A stretch of DNA of 63,067 nt from Ereboglobus sp. PH5-10 (GCF_029504735.1 NZ_JAQFIP010000016.1:1-63067); one strand, 5' to 3'. Shown: positions 47,543 through 57,195, counted from the stretch's first letter. Numbers and translations: made by a program. Notes: generated by a model not told the origin, from the letters alone.

Positions 47543-49042
47543 TCAGGCTTTGTTTTTCGGCGGTGTCGCCGGTGCGACGGGTGCCGCGGGCGCTTGTTGC
47601 TTCGGCGCGGCGGCTCCGGCTTCCGTGCCGAGGAAGCCCGGCAGGACGACGCCGGCGGCCTTCGCCACTTCATGAAGCGGGAGCACGTTTTTGTAGAGGT
47701 CCTGGACAAAACCGCCCGCGCTCGCGCCGTCCTTGCCGCCGCCCATGACGACGACTTTGTCGAACTTGAGCTTTTGAATCGCGTCGGATTGCACGCGGGC
47801 GACTTCGACGACTTGCTGCGCGAGGATGAGGTTGATCGCGGCGGTGGCGTCGCGTCCGCCTTGGGTGAATTTTGCAAGGCCGTCGGCTTGCGCGTCGAGG
47901 AGCGCCTGGCGGCCTTTCGCCTCGGCCTCAAGAATGGCTTGTTTGCCTTTCGCCTCGGCGGTGAGTTTCAGCTCAATCGCGGCGGCATCGGCTTCGGCAC
48001 GGGTTTTCACGGACGCGGCGTCACCCTCGGCGGCTATGCGCACGGCGGCGGCCTGGCCCTCGGCGGTCACTTTGGCGCGGATCGCGGTGGCCTCGGCGTC
48101 AACGCGAACTTTTTCCTTGGCGGCGTTGGCTTGGGCGACTTGGTCGGCCACGGCGCTGGCTTCGTCGCGCATGGCGCGGGCGTCCTCGGTGGCTTTTTGC
48201 GCCTCATAGGCGGCTTGCTCGGCTTTCGCCTTGGCGGTTTTTTGCGCAACCTCGGCGCGACGATCGGCCTCGGCTTTCTTCTCGGCGAGTTCGGCTTGCG
48301 AGGCGACGATGTCCTGCTCGGCCTTGTTGCGTCCGATCGCGGCCGAGGCCTCGGCTTCGGCAACGCGGATGGCTTGCAGTTTTTCCGCCTCGGCCTTGCC
48401 GATGGCGCCGCGCTGGTTTTCCTGCGCGACTTTGATTTGCGCGTCGTTGATCGCCTTGGCGGCGGCTTCCTTGCCGAGCGCGTCGATGTAGCCGGATTCG
48501 TCGGTGATGTCGGTGATGTTACAGTTGATGAGGTGGAGGCCGATTTTGCGGAGTTCCACTTCGACGCCCTTGGTGATGAGCGAGATGAGTTTTTCGCGGT
48601 CGGCGTTGATTTCCTCGATGGTCATCGAGGCGATGACGACGCGCATCTGGCCGGTGATGATTTCGCGGGCGAGCTCGGCGATTTCCGGCGGCGCCTTGCC
48701 GAGGAGGCGCGTGGCGGCGTTGCCCATGACGGCGGGGTCGTTCGAGATGGCGACGGCGAAGTTCGCGGGGGCGTTGACGCGGATGTTCTGACTGGAGAGG
48801 GCGCTGCGCAGCGGAATCTCGATCGTGATCGGCGTGAGGTTCAGGTAGGCGTAGCTTTGGAAAATCGGCATGACGAAGGTCGAGCCGCCGTTGTAGCAGC
48901 GCGCCGCGCCGGCTCCCACCTTGCCGTAAACGACGAGGATGCGGTCGGGCGGGCACATGCGGTAACGGCGCGCCACGCCGATGCCGATCATGACGATGAA
49001 GATTACAAAAACTGCGAGTAGCGGGACGGTGATGTCGTTCAT
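47543..49042 (-). CDS. flotillin-like SPFH/band-7 protein
   Basis: Flotillins form ring-like membrane scaffolds at the cytoplasmic face and organise membrane microdomains. The 499-residue product has an N-terminal membrane helix (VPLLAVFVIFIVMIGIGVA), the SPFH domain to about residue 190, then a long Ala/Glu/Lys coiled coil (about 190-410) with repeated AEA units, and a Pro/Ala-rich C-terminus. Length and layout match FloT/YuaG. It lies 51 bp after the NfeD-like gene, the classic partner. Confidence 0.93.
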   Translation of the reverse strand: MNDITVPLLAVFVIFIVMIGIGVARRYRMCPPDRILVVYGKVGAGAARCYNGGSTFVMPIFQSYAYLNLTPITIEIPLRSALSSQNIRVNAPANFAVAISNDPAVMGNAATRLLGKAPPEIAELAREIITGQMRVVIASMTIEEINADREKLISLITKGVEVELRKIGLHLINCNITDITDESGYIDALGKEAAAKAINDAQIKVAQENQRGAIGKAEAEKLQAIRVAEAEASAAIGRNKAEQDIVASQAELAEKKAEADRRAEVAQKTAKAKAEQAAYEAQKATEDARAMRDEASAVADQVAQANAAKEKVRVDAEATAIRAKVTAEGQAAAVRIAAEGDAASVKTRAEADAAAIELKLTAEAKGKQAILEAEAKGRQALLDAQADGLAKFTQGGRDATAAINLILAQQVVEVARVQSDAIQKLKFDKVVVMGGGKDGASAGGFVQDLYKNVLPLHEVAKAAGVVLPGFLGTEAGAAAPKQQAPAAPVAPATPPKNKA

Positions 49043-49093
49043 AAATATTGAGTTTGAAGTTTATGGTTTGGAATTTGCGGGCGTTTCGAAAAA

Positions 49094-49678
49094 TCAGATC
49101 GGCTCGACGAGCGCCGTGTGCGAATCAATGAGCGCGGCGACTTTAACCTTGGCGTCCGAGGGAATCGGCGCGGAGCCTTTTTGCAGGGCTCCGAGTGTGA
49201 TCGTGCGTCCGTCGAGCGGCACGATGATCTGGCCGCCGCTCTGGCTGTCGGGAGGGATCGTCACGTAAACGGTGGCGACTTTGCCGATGGCGTCCTCTTT
49301 TTTGAGCGTGCCGTCAACCTTGAGGCGCTGGGTCGCGCGCAGTATCCAGACGATGCCGAGCATCACCGCGCCGCCTGCAGCAAGCGCAATCACGCTCGCC
49401 ACCAAAACGCTCAATCCGCTGCTCAGCGAGGCGCCGCCCGCCCAGCCGAATGCGAACAAGAAGCCGATGATCGGCTTGACGGAGAATAGACTGCCGCCGC
49501 CGTCGGCCGCGTCGGCGTCGAGCTCGGCGTCGTCGCCGATGCCAAACATCGAGACGATCGCCATGACGATGACGAGGAACGCGGCAAAAATCGCGATACC
49601 GTAGAAAATCTGTTTGGCGAGCGACAGCGCGCCCCACCAATCAGTGAGGAAGCTGGCGAGTATTGTCGGGTATGCCAT
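49094..49678 (-). CDS. NfeD/YuaF-like membrane protein
   Basis: A 194-residue protein with two or three transmembrane segments (about residues 22-45, 68-90 and 92-112) and a C-terminal OB-fold-like domain (about 125-190: LKKEDAIGKVATVYVTIPPD, GGQIIVPLDGRTITLGAL). This is the short NfeD1b/YuaF type that works with flotillins; it is directly upstream of one here. No protease domain is present. Confidence 0.88.
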   Translation of the reverse strand: MAYPTILASFLTDWWGALSLAKQIFYGIAIFAAFLVIVMAIVSMFGIGDDAELDADAADGGGSLFSVKPIIGFLFAFGWAGGASLSSGLSVLVASVIALAAGGAVMLGIVWILRATQRLKVDGTLKKEDAIGKVATVYVTIPPDSQSGGQIIVPLDGRTITLGALQKGSAPIPSDAKVKVAALIDSHTALVEPI

Positions 49679-50208
49679 GGCGTGAAGGGATGGATGTTTT
49701 TTGGGTTGCTGGCCGCGCGCAACACAAACGCTGTGCGGGCTTCGCAGATGTGAATTCGTCCCCGATGGGGCTGCAAGCCAGATATGCGCGCCTTGGAAAA
49801 ATCCCCCGGTTTTCCATGAATGTTATTAATTGGCCGCCCGATTCGTAAAACTTCCGCTCGTGATTGCGCGAAAATCAGCAAAAACCCTTGACCGGCTTGC
49901 GATTCAAGGCGTCATCTTTTCGCTTTTAACGGCCTGTGAAGACCAACGACCAGACAATACGGGATCATCCGCTGGACGTCACTCAAAGTGACGGCGGGCA
50001 AGGCTGCGAAAACACAGGCGCCGCGCGCGCGATGTCCTGTCCCGCGCATGGAGCCGGACGTCGATGAGCGGGCGACATCCAGCCATAATGCGCCTCCACC
50101 CCCACGCCCGGAATGTCCGGGAAAATCACCCCGCCACCATCGCAAGCGAACGCATCCGCGCCCGCGCGCCGCGCAATTTCCACGCATCAATTTTAACTCA
50201 CATCCATC
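49679..50208. other. 530-bp intergenic region between divergent nfeD-like and purF genes
   Basis: No open frame with coding character is seen. It must hold the promoters of both divergent units. I could not identify a purine riboswitch (no clear three-way-junction sequence) or a PurR-like box. Confidence 0.5.
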
Positions 50209-52119
50209 ATGTCCGATAAACTCACGCACGAGTGCGGCATCGCGCTCATCCGACTCAAGAAACCGCTCTCGTATTACCAAAACAAATACGGCACGCCGCT
50301 CTGGGGCTTCACAAAACTGTTTCTCCTCATGGAAAAGCAGCACAACCGCGGCCAGGACGGCGCGGGCGTCGCCGCCGTGAAACTCGACATGCCCCCGGGC
50401 GAGCAATACATGTTCCGCGACCGCTGCGTGGAATCCAACCCCCTCGACCGCGTCTTCAAGCGCATCTGGAGCGACTACAACCAGAAAGTCACCGAAGGCA
50501 CCATCCACCCCGAGTTCGCCGACACCGTCAAAAAGAACTTCGACTTCGGCGCCGAGCTCTACATGGGCCACCTGCGCTACGGCACCAGCGGCGGCTACAG
50601 CCTCAGCTCCTGCCACCCCTTCTACCGCCGCAGCCCCTGGCAAACCCGCAACCTCGCCCTCTGCGGAAACTTCAACATGACCAACACCGCGGAGCTGAAC
50701 CAAAGCCTCATCGCCATGGGCCAGCACCCGATCTTCGCCACCGACACCCAGGCCATCCTCGAGCGCATCGGCTTCTTCCTCGACGAGGAACACGAGGACA
50801 TCTACCGCTACCTGCGCACCCGCGGCCTCTCCGGCGAGGAAATGTCGCACCGCATCAGCGAGGACCTCGACCTCGCCCGCGTCATCACCAAGGCCGCCCA
50901 GCAATGGGACGGCGCCTACTCCCTCTGCGGACTCATCGGCAACGGCGACGCCTTTGTCGCGCGCGACCCCTCCGGCATCCGCCCCTGCTTCTGGTATCAG
51001 GACGACGAAGTCGTCGCCTTCGCATCCGAGCGCGCCCCGCTCATGACCGTGTTCGACGCCGCCATCGACCAAGTCCAGGAAGTCGCCCCCGGCCACGTCA
51101 TCGTCATCAAGCGCCGCGGCGCCATCACCGACACGCAAATCACCACTCCCCTCCCCCGCGCCGCGTGCTCCTTCGAGCGCATCTACTTCTCGCGCGGCAA
51201 CGACCAGGACATCTACACCGAGCGCAAGGCCCTCGGCGGCCAGCTCGCCGACCAAGTCCTCGACGCCACCAACCACGAATGGGGCAACACCATCATCAGC
51301 TTCATCCCCAACACCTCCGAAATCGCCTACTTCGGACTCCTCCACTCCCTGCGCGAACGCCGCCGCGACGAAGTCAAAAAAATCCTCCTCGAGGCGCAAA
51401 ATGAAAACCGCCTCACCGAAACGCTCCTCGACGAAGTGATCCTGCGCAACTGGCCGCGCGGCGAAAAAATCGTCAGCAAGGACATCAAGCTGCGCACCTT
51501 CATCGGGCAGGAATCCGCGCGCAACCAGCTCGCCAGCCACGTCTACGACATCACCTACGGCACCATCCGCCCCGGCATCGACAACCTCGTGTGCGTTGAC
51601 GACTCCATCGTGCGCGGCACCACGCTCCGCAAATCGATCCTGCGCATGCTCGCCCGCCTCCAGCCCAAGCGCATCGTGATCGCCTCCACCGCGCCGCAAA
51701 TCCGCTACCCCGACTGCTACGGCATCGACATGTCCGAGCTCGGCAAACTCATCGCCTTCGAAGCCGCCATCTCGCTCATCAAGGAACGCGGCCAGACCCC
51801 GCTCCTGCAGGAAGTCTACCAACTCTGCCGCGACGAAGTCGCCCGCAACGGCGCCGTCAACCACGTCTCCAAAATCTACGACGGCTTCACGCCGGAGGAA
51901 ATCTCCGCGCGCATCGCCGAACTCGTCCGCCCCCGCAAGCTCGAATGGAAGGGCGAGCTGAGCGTGATCTTCCAGACGATCGAAAACCTGCACAAGGCGG
52001 TTCCCAACCACACCGGCGACTGGTATTTCTCGGGCAACTACCCCACCCCCGGCGGCTACCGCATCGTCAACCAAGCCTACGTGAACTACTACGAAAAACA
52101 CGAGGGCAGGAGCTATTGA
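50209..52119 (+). CDS. purF: amidophosphoribosyltransferase
   Basis: First committed step of purine synthesis: PRPP plus glutamine gives phosphoribosylamine. The 636-residue product belongs to the longer class found in Bacteroidota and Verrucomicrobiota. The glutaminase nucleophile Cys9 (HECGIALI) requires removal of an eight-residue propeptide. Other glutaminase motifs are QHNRGQDGAG and GHLRYGTSG, and the PRPP loop is VCVDDSIVRGTTLR near residue 465. It is followed by purM after 142 bp. The leader has no Shine-Dalgarno sequence. Confidence 0.95.
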   Translation: MSDKLTHECGIALIRLKKPLSYYQNKYGTPLWGFTKLFLLMEKQHNRGQDGAGVAAVKLDMPPGEQYMFRDRCVESNPLDRVFKRIWSDYNQKVTEGTIHPEFADTVKKNFDFGAELYMGHLRYGTSGGYSLSSCHPFYRRSPWQTRNLALCGNFNMTNTAELNQSLIAMGQHPIFATDTQAILERIGFFLDEEHEDIYRYLRTRGLSGEEMSHRISEDLDLARVITKAAQQWDGAYSLCGLIGNGDAFVARDPSGIRPCFWYQDDEVVAFASERAPLMTVFDAAIDQVQEVAPGHVIVIKRRGAITDTQITTPLPRAACSFERIYFSRGNDQDIYTERKALGGQLADQVLDATNHEWGNTIISFIPNTSEIAYFGLLHSLRERRRDEVKKILLEAQNENRLTETLLDEVILRNWPRGEKIVSKDIKLRTFIGQESARNQLASHVYDITYGTIRPGIDNLVCVDDSIVRGTTLRKSILRMLARLQPKRIVIASTAPQIRYPDCYGIDMSELGKLIAFEAAISLIKERGQTPLLQEVYQLCRDEVARNGAVNHVSKIYDGFTPEEISARIAELVRPRKLEWKGELSVIFQTIENLHKAVPNHTGDWYFSGNYPTPGGYRIVNQAYVNYYEKHEGRSY

Positions 52120-52147
52120 ACGAGCAGTTCACCCAATCCCCCCGACC

Positions 52148-52256
52148 TAAATCGACTTAACTCGAATTAAGTCGATTTTTAGTCGATTCCCGCTTCGATA
52201 ATCCCACGCTTCATTAATCCTTCCAGCCTTCAGCCTTTCAGTCCTTCAGACCTTCC
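52148..52256. repeat. AATCGACTTAA hairpin and CTTCAGTC-word repeat in the purM leader
   Basis: 52148-52190 holds AAATCGACTTAA with its inverse TTAAGTCGATTTTT, which could also act as a terminator after purF. 52219-52256 holds tandem CCTTCAGCCTTTCAGTCC words ending 6 bp before the purM ATG. Both word families recur elsewhere (58264-58303 and 2689-2722). Confidence 0.75.
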
Positions 52257-52261
52257 CACAC

Positions 52262-53368
52262 ATGTCCCTCAGCTACGAATCCTCCGGTGTAAACTACGAC
52301 CAGCTCGACGCCTTCAAGCGCGCCTGCCAGAAAGCCGCGCGCGCCACCGCCGGGCTCCTCGCGCCGCACGGCTATGCCGAACCCGCCGCCACACGCGGCG
52401 AAAGCGCCTACCTCATTGAGGCGTCCGACCATTACCTTGCTCACGTCGAGGAGGGCCTAGGCACCAAAAACCTCGTCGCCGACGCATATCAAGCCGCCAC
52501 CGGCAAGACCTTCTACCGCGAAATCGCCATCGACACCGTCGCCACCATCGTCAACGACCTCATCACCTGTGGCGCGCTTCCGATTTCCGTCGCCATGCAC
52601 GCCGCCGTCGGCGATTCCGCATGGTTCACCGACGAGGCTCGCATGAACGCCCTCGTTGACGGCTGGGCCGAGGGCTGCCGCCAGTCCGGCGCCGTCTGGG
52701 GCGGCGGCGAAACGCCCACCCTCCGCGGCATCGTCAATTCCGACGCAATCGTCCTCGCCGGCTCCGCCATCGGAAAAATTTCCCCGAAAAACCTCCGCAT
52801 CACCGGCGACGTTCACGACGGCGACTCGATCATCTTCCTCGCCTCCTCCGGCGTGCAAACCAACGGCCTCACCCTCTGCCGGAAAATCGCCGACTCGCTC
52901 CCGCAGGGCTACCTCACGCCCATCGGCCACGGCGACCCGCGCAACTACGGCGAGGCGCTCCTCGCCCCGTCGGTGATCTACGTCGCGTTCGTGCGCGAAT
53001 GCCAGCGCCGCAACATCAAGCTCAACTACGTCGCGCACGTCACCGGACACGGCTGGCGCAAACTCATGCGCCTCGACGAACCCTTCGTTTACGAAATCAC
53101 CGACCCGCGCCCGGCCCCCGCGCTCTTCAAGTTTCTTCAGGAGGCCGGCCCCATTTCCCAGCGCGAAATGTATGCCACCTTCAACCAGGGCATCGGTTTC
53201 GCCGCCTACGTCTCGCCCGAAAACGCCGAGGCCACCCTCGCCGCCGCCAAAGCCACCGGCTACGATGCCTGGCTCGCCGGTCGCGTCCGCAAGGACGGCC
53301 AGCGCAAAGCCGTCACCATCCCCTCGCTCGGCCTCGAATACGACGGCGAAACACTCGCGCTGCGCTGA
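52262..53368 (+). CDS. purM: phosphoribosylformylglycinamidine cyclo-ligase
   Basis: AIR synthetase, fifth step of purine synthesis. The 368-residue product starts with SYESSGVNYDQLDAF. The ATP-binding and active-site motifs are present: DTVATIVNDLITCGALPISV, the GGGETPTL turn, and VAHVTGHGWRKLMRL in the second domain. It differs from the E. coli type in several places, as usual in this phylum. It lies in a purine cluster with purF. Confidence 0.93.
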   Translation: MSLSYESSGVNYDQLDAFKRACQKAARATAGLLAPHGYAEPAATRGESAYLIEASDHYLAHVEEGLGTKNLVADAYQAATGKTFYREIAIDTVATIVNDLITCGALPISVAMHAAVGDSAWFTDEARMNALVDGWAEGCRQSGAVWGGGETPTLRGIVNSDAIVLAGSAIGKISPKNLRITGDVHDGDSIIFLASSGVQTNGLTLCRKIADSLPQGYLTPIGHGDPRNYGEALLAPSVIYVAFVRECQRRNIKLNYVAHVTGHGWRKLMRLDEPFVYEITDPRPAPALFKFLQEAGPISQREMYATFNQGIGFAAYVSPENAEATLAAAKATGYDAWLAGRVRKDGQRKAVTIPSLGLEYDGETLALR

Positions 53369-53392
53369 GTGCGCGCTGTCGCCACCCGCGCA

Positions 53393-54028
53393 ATGCACGA
53401 TCAGTCGCATCAGCCAGATCTGGCCGTTTCATCCGATTCGCCACCCGCGCGCCCGCGCCTCATCCTAGCCTCCGCTTCGCCGCGCCGCCGCGAACTCCTT
53501 GCGCAAACCGGCCTTGCCTTTGACGTGATCGTCGCCGATGTCACCGAGCACGAAGATCCCGCCACGCATCCGCGCACGATGGTCGCGCACAATGCCGCGC
53601 TCAAGGCCGACCATGTCGCCTTACTCCACCCCAACGCGTTCGTGCTCGGGGCCGACACCACCGTTTTTATTGACGACACCGTGCTCAACAAACCCGCCGA
53701 TCTCGACGAGGCGCGCGCCATGCTCAAGCGCCTTGCCGGGCGCACCCACACCGTTTTTACCGGCGTCGCACTCAGAAATATTTCCCGCCAAATCCGCATC
53801 GACGAGGGCGTCACCAGCCAAGTCACATTCAAGCCCCTCGACGATGCCGTGATCGACGCCTATTTCCGCATCGTCAACCCGCTCGACAAAGCCGGCGCCT
53901 ACGGAATCCAGGAAGGCCGCGACCTCATCATCGACCACTGGGACGGCTCCTTCTCAAACATCATGGGCCTGCCCATGGAAGCCACGAAACAAATTTTGAC
54001 CCGCTGCGGTCTCATCGGCACATTTTGA
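53393..54028 (+). CDS. maf: Maf-family nucleotide pyrophosphatase
   Basis: Maf proteins hydrolyse non-canonical or canonical NTPs (dTTP, UTP, m7GTP) and affect division. The signature LILASASPRRRELLAQTGL is followed by GADTTVF, the KPADLDEARAMLKRLAG motif and DKAGAYGIQE. I use the ATG at 53393; the frame begins right at the purM stop with a GTG. The spacing suggests co-transcription with purM. Confidence 0.93.
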   Translation: MHDQSHQPDLAVSSDSPPARPRLILASASPRRRELLAQTGLAFDVIVADVTEHEDPATHPRTMVAHNAALKADHVALLHPNAFVLGADTTVFIDDTVLNKPADLDEARAMLKRLAGRTHTVFTGVALRNISRQIRIDEGVTSQVTFKPLDDAVIDAYFRIVNPLDKAGAYGIQEGRDLIIDHWDGSFSNIMGLPMEATKQILTRCGLIGTF

Positions 54029-54070
54029 ACATTCCAGCGTCTGTTGTTGTATAACAACAAACAACCACAC

Positions 54071-55261
54071 ATGCCGCCGCCGCTCAAAGAACGTCCCTCC
54101 AGCCTGCTCGAAGCAGCGCCGCCATCGCGCCGCAAATCGCGCTACGCGCTGCTCGAAACCGGGGACCCGGCGGATCGCCGCCGCACCATCGGCCTCGGCA
54201 TTGTGCTCACCATCGGAGTCTGGCTCCTCTGCCTTTTCCTTTTCAACCTCCTCATCACCCACCTCGACCACCAGCACACCAGCAACACCGGCGACATCTC
54301 CACCCCGAAACCCTCCTTCGACATAGAGCTCCAGCCCGAGGAGTTTCTCCTCCCCAAGCCGCCTCCCCCGCCCCCGCAAAACTTCGTCGAGACCAATCCC
54401 GACGCCCCCGAAAACATTCCCGACAAAACCGACAACTTCGGCGCGCACAACCAGCAGGCCGCGCAGGAAACGCCCACCCCCGGAGGCAAAAGCGACCGCC
54501 CCGCAATCGAGGGTCAGGATGAGATCGACTCCACCCAAATCGTCAGCGGCGATCTCCGACAGCAGCCAATCATTGAAACACCACCACCACCGCCACCCAC
54601 GCCCGAACTCAAGGAATCGAGCAGCGTCACCGATGTCACCCCCGCCCAGCGCGAGCAAAACCCGCTCTCCGGCGAGCAGAAAATTCAGGGCGACAGCGAA
54701 ACCGGCTACGGAATGAATGAATACAAACTTCCCGAAGTGCTGAAAGACATCACACCCGACGCCACCGAGCGCACCGAAGGCCTCCCCGACGCCCCGCTCA
54801 TCACCGGTGTCCCCCAAACCACTCAACCCCAAATCGACCCCAAGCGCCCGCAACCCCGCATCACGCTCAACCGGCAAAAAGTTCGTCCCGCAATTTTTAA
54901 GGAAAACAAATTCGGCACCCAAAACATCGGCGCCATGGCCTACGACGCCAAATGGAGCAACTACGGCCAGTATCTCCAAAAGCTGATCGACACCGTCCAA
55001 ATCCAATTTGAGGACCTCAATGAAAAAAGCCGCTTCTGGCCGCCCACCGGCACGAAGGTCACCGTCCGCTTCATTCTCGATTCCGAAGGCAAGATCGCCG
55101 AAATCGTCGAGGCCGACGGCAACGGTGGCAGCCAGGCCACGAACATCTGCATGAGCGCAATCACCGACCGCGCGCCCTATGGCAAATGGACCGACGACAT
55201 GATCGCCATCCTCGGCGAGAAGCAGGAAATGACCTTCACCTTCTACTACGGCAGACCGTGA
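54071..55261 (+). CDS. TonB-like energy-transducer protein
   Basis: A 396-residue protein with a cytoplasmic basic N-terminus, one transmembrane helix (residues 40-62, IGLGIVLTIGVWLLCLFLF), a long Pro-rich periplasmic spacer with two polyproline tracts (KPPPPPPQN and TPPPPPPTP), and a C-terminal domain with the VTVRFILDSEGKIAEI pattern of TonB/TolA C-terminal folds. Probable role: passing proton-motive-force energy to outer-membrane proteins. ExbB and ExbD genes are not adjacent. It overlaps the next gene by GTGA. Confidence 0.78.
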   Translation: MPPPLKERPSSLLEAAPPSRRKSRYALLETGDPADRRRTIGLGIVLTIGVWLLCLFLFNLLITHLDHQHTSNTGDISTPKPSFDIELQPEEFLLPKPPPPPPQNFVETNPDAPENIPDKTDNFGAHNQQAAQETPTPGGKSDRPAIEGQDEIDSTQIVSGDLRQQPIIETPPPPPPTPELKESSSVTDVTPAQREQNPLSGEQKIQGDSETGYGMNEYKLPEVLKDITPDATERTEGLPDAPLITGVPQTTQPQIDPKRPQPRITLNRQKVRPAIFKENKFGTQNIGAMAYDAKWSNYGQYLQKLIDTVQIQFEDLNEKSRFWPPTGTKVTVRFILDSEGKIAEIVEADGNGGSQATNICMSAITDRAPYGKWTDDMIAILGEKQEMTFTFYYGRP

Positions 55262-56148
55262 GCGAAATCCCGGGCCCAATCGACGACTACTGGCAAACAC
55301 TCCCCCTCGGGCGCGGCGTAGCCGTCATCACCCGCGATCCCAACGGTCTCGTCGCCCTCAATAAACCCGCGGGCACCCTCTCCCACCCCAACGAACCCCG
55401 CGACCAGCCCCGTTCGCTCCTCAACGCCCCCTATGAACCCGACGGCGAATATTATATGTGGAATGCGGAATGCGGAATGCGGATTTCGGAATTGCAAACC
55501 GACAAAACTGCTCATGCCACTCGTCCGCCGCTAGGGTCCGATCATTCCGCATTCCAAAATCCGCATTCCACATTCAAAGAGGAATCCCGCCGCCTCTGGC
55601 TGCTCAACCGCCTTGATTCCGCCACCTCCGGAGTGATCCTTGCCGCGACCACGGAAGAACTCGCGCGCGAAATCCGCGCGCTCTTTCGCGAACGCCACAT
55701 CAGCAAAACCTACGCCGCGCTCGTCTTCGGCACCCCCTCCGAAAAAACGCAACTCTGGCGCGACCGGCTCGCCGTGCAAAAACGCGGCGGCCAAATCCGC
55801 GCCGCCGCCCGGGCCGGAAACATCCCCACCGAGGCGCGCATGAGCCTGCTGCGCACCAGCCGCAACACCCCCGCCGCCGCGGGCGCGCCCATCTCGCTCA
55901 TCCAGCTCGAACCGAAAACAGGACGCAGCCACCAGCTCCGGGTGCAATGCGCCAGGCGCCATCTTCCAATCATCGGCGACGCCACTTACGGCGATTTTCG
56001 AGCCAACCGCGACTTCGCCAAACGCACACGCGAAAAACGCCTCTTTCTCCATTCGCTCGAAACCCGTTTCGACTACACCCACGCCGGACGCGCGTTCACC
56101 TTCGCCGCCAAGGCCGACCTCCCCGGGGCGTTCACCGCGCATCTTTGA
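55258..56148 (+). CDS. RluA-family pseudouridine synthase
   Basis: A 296-residue RNA-modifying enzyme. The catalytic Asp is in LLNRLDSATSGV, with ALNKPAGTLSHP at the start and EPKTGRSHQLRVQCA as the RluA substrate motif. No S4 domain is visible. The GTG start overlaps the upstream stop (GTGA). About 40 residues before the catalytic motif (MWNAECGMRISE to DHSAFQNPHSTF) come from a palindromic repeat inserted in frame. Target RNA unknown. Confidence 0.88.
   Translation: MSEIPGPIDDYWQTLPLGRGVAVITRDPNGLVALNKPAGTLSHPNEPRDQPRSLLNAPYEPDGEYYMWNAECGMRISELQTDKTAHATRPPLGSDHSAFQNPHSTFKEESRRLWLLNRLDSATSGVILAATTEELAREIRALFRERHISKTYAALVFGTPSEKTQLWRDRLAVQKRGGQIRAAARAGNIPTEARMSLLRTSRNTPAAAGAPISLIQLEPKTGRSHQLRVQCARRHLPIIGDATYGDFRANRDFAKRTREKRLFLHSLETRFDYTHAGRAFTFAAKADLPGAFTAHL
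55457..55576. repeat. palindromic GGAATGC-word element inside the RluA-like gene
   Basis: The left arm has three tandem GGAATGC words and GGATTTCGGAAT; the right arm is the inverse (ATTCCGCATTCC, then AAAATCCGCATTCC). The centre is about 48 nt. The reading frame is kept. Confidence 0.8.
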
Positions 56149-56156
56149 CGGATTTT

Positions 56157-56182
56157 GCGCCGGCAATGGGCGGCGTTTTTTT
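56157..56182 (+). terminator. intrinsic terminator before rpmI
   Basis: Stem GCGCCG (56157-56162) with CGGCGT (56171-56176), then a T run to 56182. It separates the RluA-like gene from rpmI. Confidence 0.65.
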
Positions 56183-56248
56183 CATTCGGGAAGTTTTCCC
56201 TTTACACGCGCTCGAGCAGCCTATCTTTTGAACGGCTCTACTGTAATC

Positions 56249-56440
56249 ATGCAAAAGACAAAAAAGTCCGTTGCCAAACGATTCAAGGTGTCCGCCAAGG
56301 GCAAATTGATCTATCGTTCGCCAGGCACTCGCCACATCGCGAGCACCAAGTCCTCCAAGCAGAAACGCCGCTTGGGCAAGGCCAAGGCTCTCTCCGAGAC
56401 CCACACGCCTCCGCTCCTGCGTTGCCTGCCCCACGCCTAA
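56249..56440 (+). CDS. rpmI: 50S ribosomal protein L35
   Basis: A 63-residue basic protein with the L35 pattern (KTKKSVAKRFKVSAKGKL, then RHIASTKSSKQKRRL). The C-terminus is slightly unusual (LLRCLPHA). I chose the ATG at 56249; an earlier in-frame ATG would add seven residues. infC, the usual gene in front, is not here. It is followed by rplT after 102 bp. Confidence 0.95.
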   Translation: MQKTKKSVAKRFKVSAKGKLIYRSPGTRHIASTKSSKQKRRLGKAKALSETHTPPLLRCLPHA

Positions 56441-56542
56441 ACCGCCGAGGGACCGCGCGAACGATCAAACCATAACCACGCCAACCGGGTGAATCCCAAC
56501 GAGACGACCCGGCGGCGACTAAAAAAATACACATAATATAAC

Positions 56543-56929
56543 ATGGCTCGTGTCAAAAACTCCCCCGCGTCGCGCAAGCGCCGCAAGAACATGCTGAAGC
56601 ATGCCAAAGGCTACTTCGGCAACAAATCGAAGCTCTATCGCTACGCGAAAGAAGCCGTCCATCACGCCTGGCAATACGCCTACCGTGACCGCCGCAAGAA
56701 GAAGGCCGAGTTCCGCGCCCTCTGGATCGTGCGCATCAGCGCCGCCTGCCGCGAGGCCGGCATCAGCTACAACCGCTTCATCGAGGGTCTCAACGCCGCC
56801 GGCGTCGCCCTCGATCGCAAGGTCCTCTCCGACCTCGCAATCCGCGACGAAGCGGCCTTTACCGCCCTGGTCAAACAAGCCCAGGACGCGTTGAAGAAAA
56901 AAGCCGAGGCCAAAAAGGCCGCGGCCTAA
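56543..56929 (+). CDS. rplT: 50S ribosomal protein L20
   Basis: A 128-residue protein with the L20 pattern (RVKNSPASRKRRKNMLKHAK, YAYRDRRKKKAEFRALWI, FIEGLNAAGVALDRKVLSDL). It binds 23S rRNA and helps early 50S assembly; in many bacteria it also represses its own operon. The leader between rpmI and rplT shows no clear mimic site. The Lys/Ala tail is normal for the family. Confidence 0.97.
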   Translation: MARVKNSPASRKRRKNMLKHAKGYFGNKSKLYRYAKEAVHHAWQYAYRDRRKKKAEFRALWIVRISAACREAGISYNRFIEGLNAAGVALDRKVLSDLAIRDEAAFTALVKQAQDALKKKAEAKKAAA

Positions 56930-56982
56930 AAGCTTAAACGCGAGCCCGGACGCGGCTCGCCTCTCATTTTCAGAAATCATCA

Positions 56983-57027
56983 GAGGACGGGCCTCGTTCG
57001 AGCGAGGTGCCGTCCTCTTTGTTTTTT
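56983..57027 (+). terminator. strong intrinsic terminator after rplT
   Basis: Stem GAGGACGG/CCGTCCTC with an inner CCTCG/CGAGG stem, then TTTGTTTTTT. A weaker hairpin (GCGAGCC/GGCTCGC, 56940-56960) precedes it. It could act as an attenuator for pheS, but I see no Phe-rich leader peptide or T-box. Confidence 0.85.
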
Positions 57028-57085
57028 AACATCCACCGACCGATCAACCTGTCCCGTTCTTCCAGCCCGTCGCCGACAATCAGAC

Positions 57086-57190
57086 AAATTTTCGATTTTG
57101 AATTTTCGATTGCGCGCCACCGCGCGTGACCGAAGGCGAAACCGGAGCGGAAGCTCCCAATCCAAAATCGAGAATCCAAAATCGAAAATT
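57086..57190. repeat. palindromic AAAATCGA-word element in the pheS leader
   Basis: The left arm AATTTTCGATTTTGAATTTT and the right arm CCAAAATCGAAAATT are inverted word series around a GC-rich centre of about 45 nt. It ends 5 bp before the pheS ATG, so it occupies the place of a ribosome-binding site. Confidence 0.8.
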
Positions 57191-57195
57191 CCCAC

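Noticed and set aside
49912-52101. 729-residue minus-strand open frame opposite purF
   Set aside because: Shadow of purF, whose motifs and start are unambiguous.
56983-57190. Attenuator or T-box in front of pheS
   Set aside because: There is a strong terminator, but no leader peptide with Phe codons and no recognisable T-box sequence.
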